NCBI GenBank assembly: GCA_030431355.1
Contig: JAUIJG010000316.1
Location: forward strand, 1-6,194
Origin: a bacterium
GTDB taxonomy: Bacteria; Cyanobacteriota; Vampirovibrionia; Obscuribacterales; Obscuribacteraceae
Length of the DNA stretch: 6,194 nucleotides
Direction: 5' to 3'
Both the position numbers and the translations under genes were made by a program. The notes beneath the pieces are model-generated. The model was not told where the DNA came from. It did not search any database and saw only the letters and a program-made list of their open reading frames with translations. Numbering within the stretch: the stretch's first letter is position 1; every line of letters starts with the position of its first letter. Below, one piece after another: positions 5,729 through 6,194 of this stretch.

Positions 5729-6194
5729 TTGAAAATTGCTGTATGTGTAAAGTCGGTACCGGACACAGAAACCAACATTAAAGTTGCCGATGACAAGTCC
5801 AATATAGCGCTCGACGGTGTGCGTTTTATTACCAGTCCCTATGATGAGTTCGCCATCGAAGAAGCATTAAAACTGAAAGAGAAGACCAGTGGTGAAACCA
5901 CAGTATTCTCTATCGGCGGTGCAGAAGTAACGGATGTTCTCAGAGACAGCCTGGCGCGCGGAATTGACAAAGCAGTCCATATCAACGATCCCGAATTTGA
6001 ATGGCTAGACCCCCTCTCCACAGGAGAAGTTCTTGCTGCCGCCATTAAAGATGGTGGCTTCGACATGATCTTCATGGGTCAGCAAGGGGTTGGCGGCGAC
6101 AACAACCAGGTGCCCTCCATCCTGGCAGAATTGCTCGATATGCCCCAGGCAACAATGGTAGTGAACCTGGAAGTTGATGGTGACAAATTCAAAG
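5729..6194 (+). CDS. etfB: Electron transfer flavoprotein beta subunit, N-terminal part (cut by window edge)
   Basis: EtfB pairs with EtfA to form the FAD- and AMP-containing electron carrier that takes electrons from acyl-CoA and other dehydrogenases. The 155 visible residues begin MKIAVCVKSVPDTETNIKVA and continue with the family pattern: SPYDEFAIEEALKLKEK, the VFSIGGAEVTDVLRDSLARGIDKAVHI segment (the conserved R-x-x-LA-RG-D core), a DPLSTGEVLAAAIK helix, and MGQQGVGGDNNQVPSILAELLDMPQ, the equivalent of the nucleotide-site motif in ETF beta. The rest (about 100 residues) and presumably etfA lie beyond the right edge. TTG 5729 is chosen as start from the ribosome site spacing; ATG 5723 is the in-frame alternative. 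The 250-nt gap with inverted repeats suggests its own promoter and control rather than read-through from rtcA. Confidence 0.92.
   Translation, partial: MKIAVCVKSVPDTETNIKVADDKSNIALDGVRFITSPYDEFAIEEALKLKEKTSGETTVFSIGGAEVTDVLRDSLARGIDKAVHINDPEFEWLDPLSTGEVLAAAIKDGGFDMIFMGQQGVGGDNNQVPSILAELLDMPQATMVVNLEVDGDKFK

Noticed and set aside
1..6194. Mobile elements, CRISPR, toxin-antitoxin or defence genes
   Set aside because: No transposase, integrase, regular short repeats or defence-type domains are visible; all long frames are explained by housekeeping and regulatory genes.

Overview
The window looks like a bacterial core-chromosome segment, with seven genes on the + strand and one divergent partial gene at the left edge. 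I see no mobile element, CRISPR array, rRNA or tRNA. Rough hand counts put most genes near 50% G+C and the first ~370 bases nearer 41%. At least five of the eight genes (gpmI, phoB, phoU, rtcA, etfB) appear to start at TTG, most of them behind a good Shine-Dalgarno. The gene content does not fix the organism. The gene style suggests a non-proteobacterial, non-Firmicute lineage, for example a non-photosynthetic Cyanobacteriota relative such as Obscuribacterales, but this is only a guess.

Layout: (1) 1-221, minus strand: N-terminus of cofactor-independent phosphoglycerate mutase (gpmI). (2) 222-374: divergent intergenic region with a good candidate promoter towards gpmI and a weaker one towards the phosphate regulators. 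(3) 375-2507: a tight three-gene cassette made of a PhoR-like histidine kinase lacking membrane and sensor parts, a PhoB-like response regulator, and PhoU, with 3-nt gaps. (4) 2521-3573: holA, DNA polymerase III delta, 13 nt after phoU. (5) 3661-5478: a LOG/TIGR00730 Rossmann protein and rtcA, an RNA 3'-phosphate cyclase, 15 nt apart. (6) 5479-5728: a 250-nt intergenic region with two inverted repeats, the second a nested structure. (7) 5729-6194: start of etfB, electron transfer flavoprotein beta subunit, cut by the window edge.

How they work together: phoR-phoB-phoU form a coherent phosphate-sensing unit. Because the kinase has no membrane sensor, the signal probably arrives through PhoU (known partner logic in the Pho system) and perhaps through a Pst transporter encoded elsewhere. 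The kinase also has Leu in place of the Thr/Asn normally used by HisKA kinases to dephosphorylate their partner, so switching the system off may work differently here. The remaining genes are housekeeping (replication clamp loading, nucleotide or RNA-end metabolism, electron transfer) and have no obvious functional tie to phosphate control beyond co-orientation. I found no clear undescribed multi-gene system; the sensorless, motif-altered PhoR is the most interesting item.
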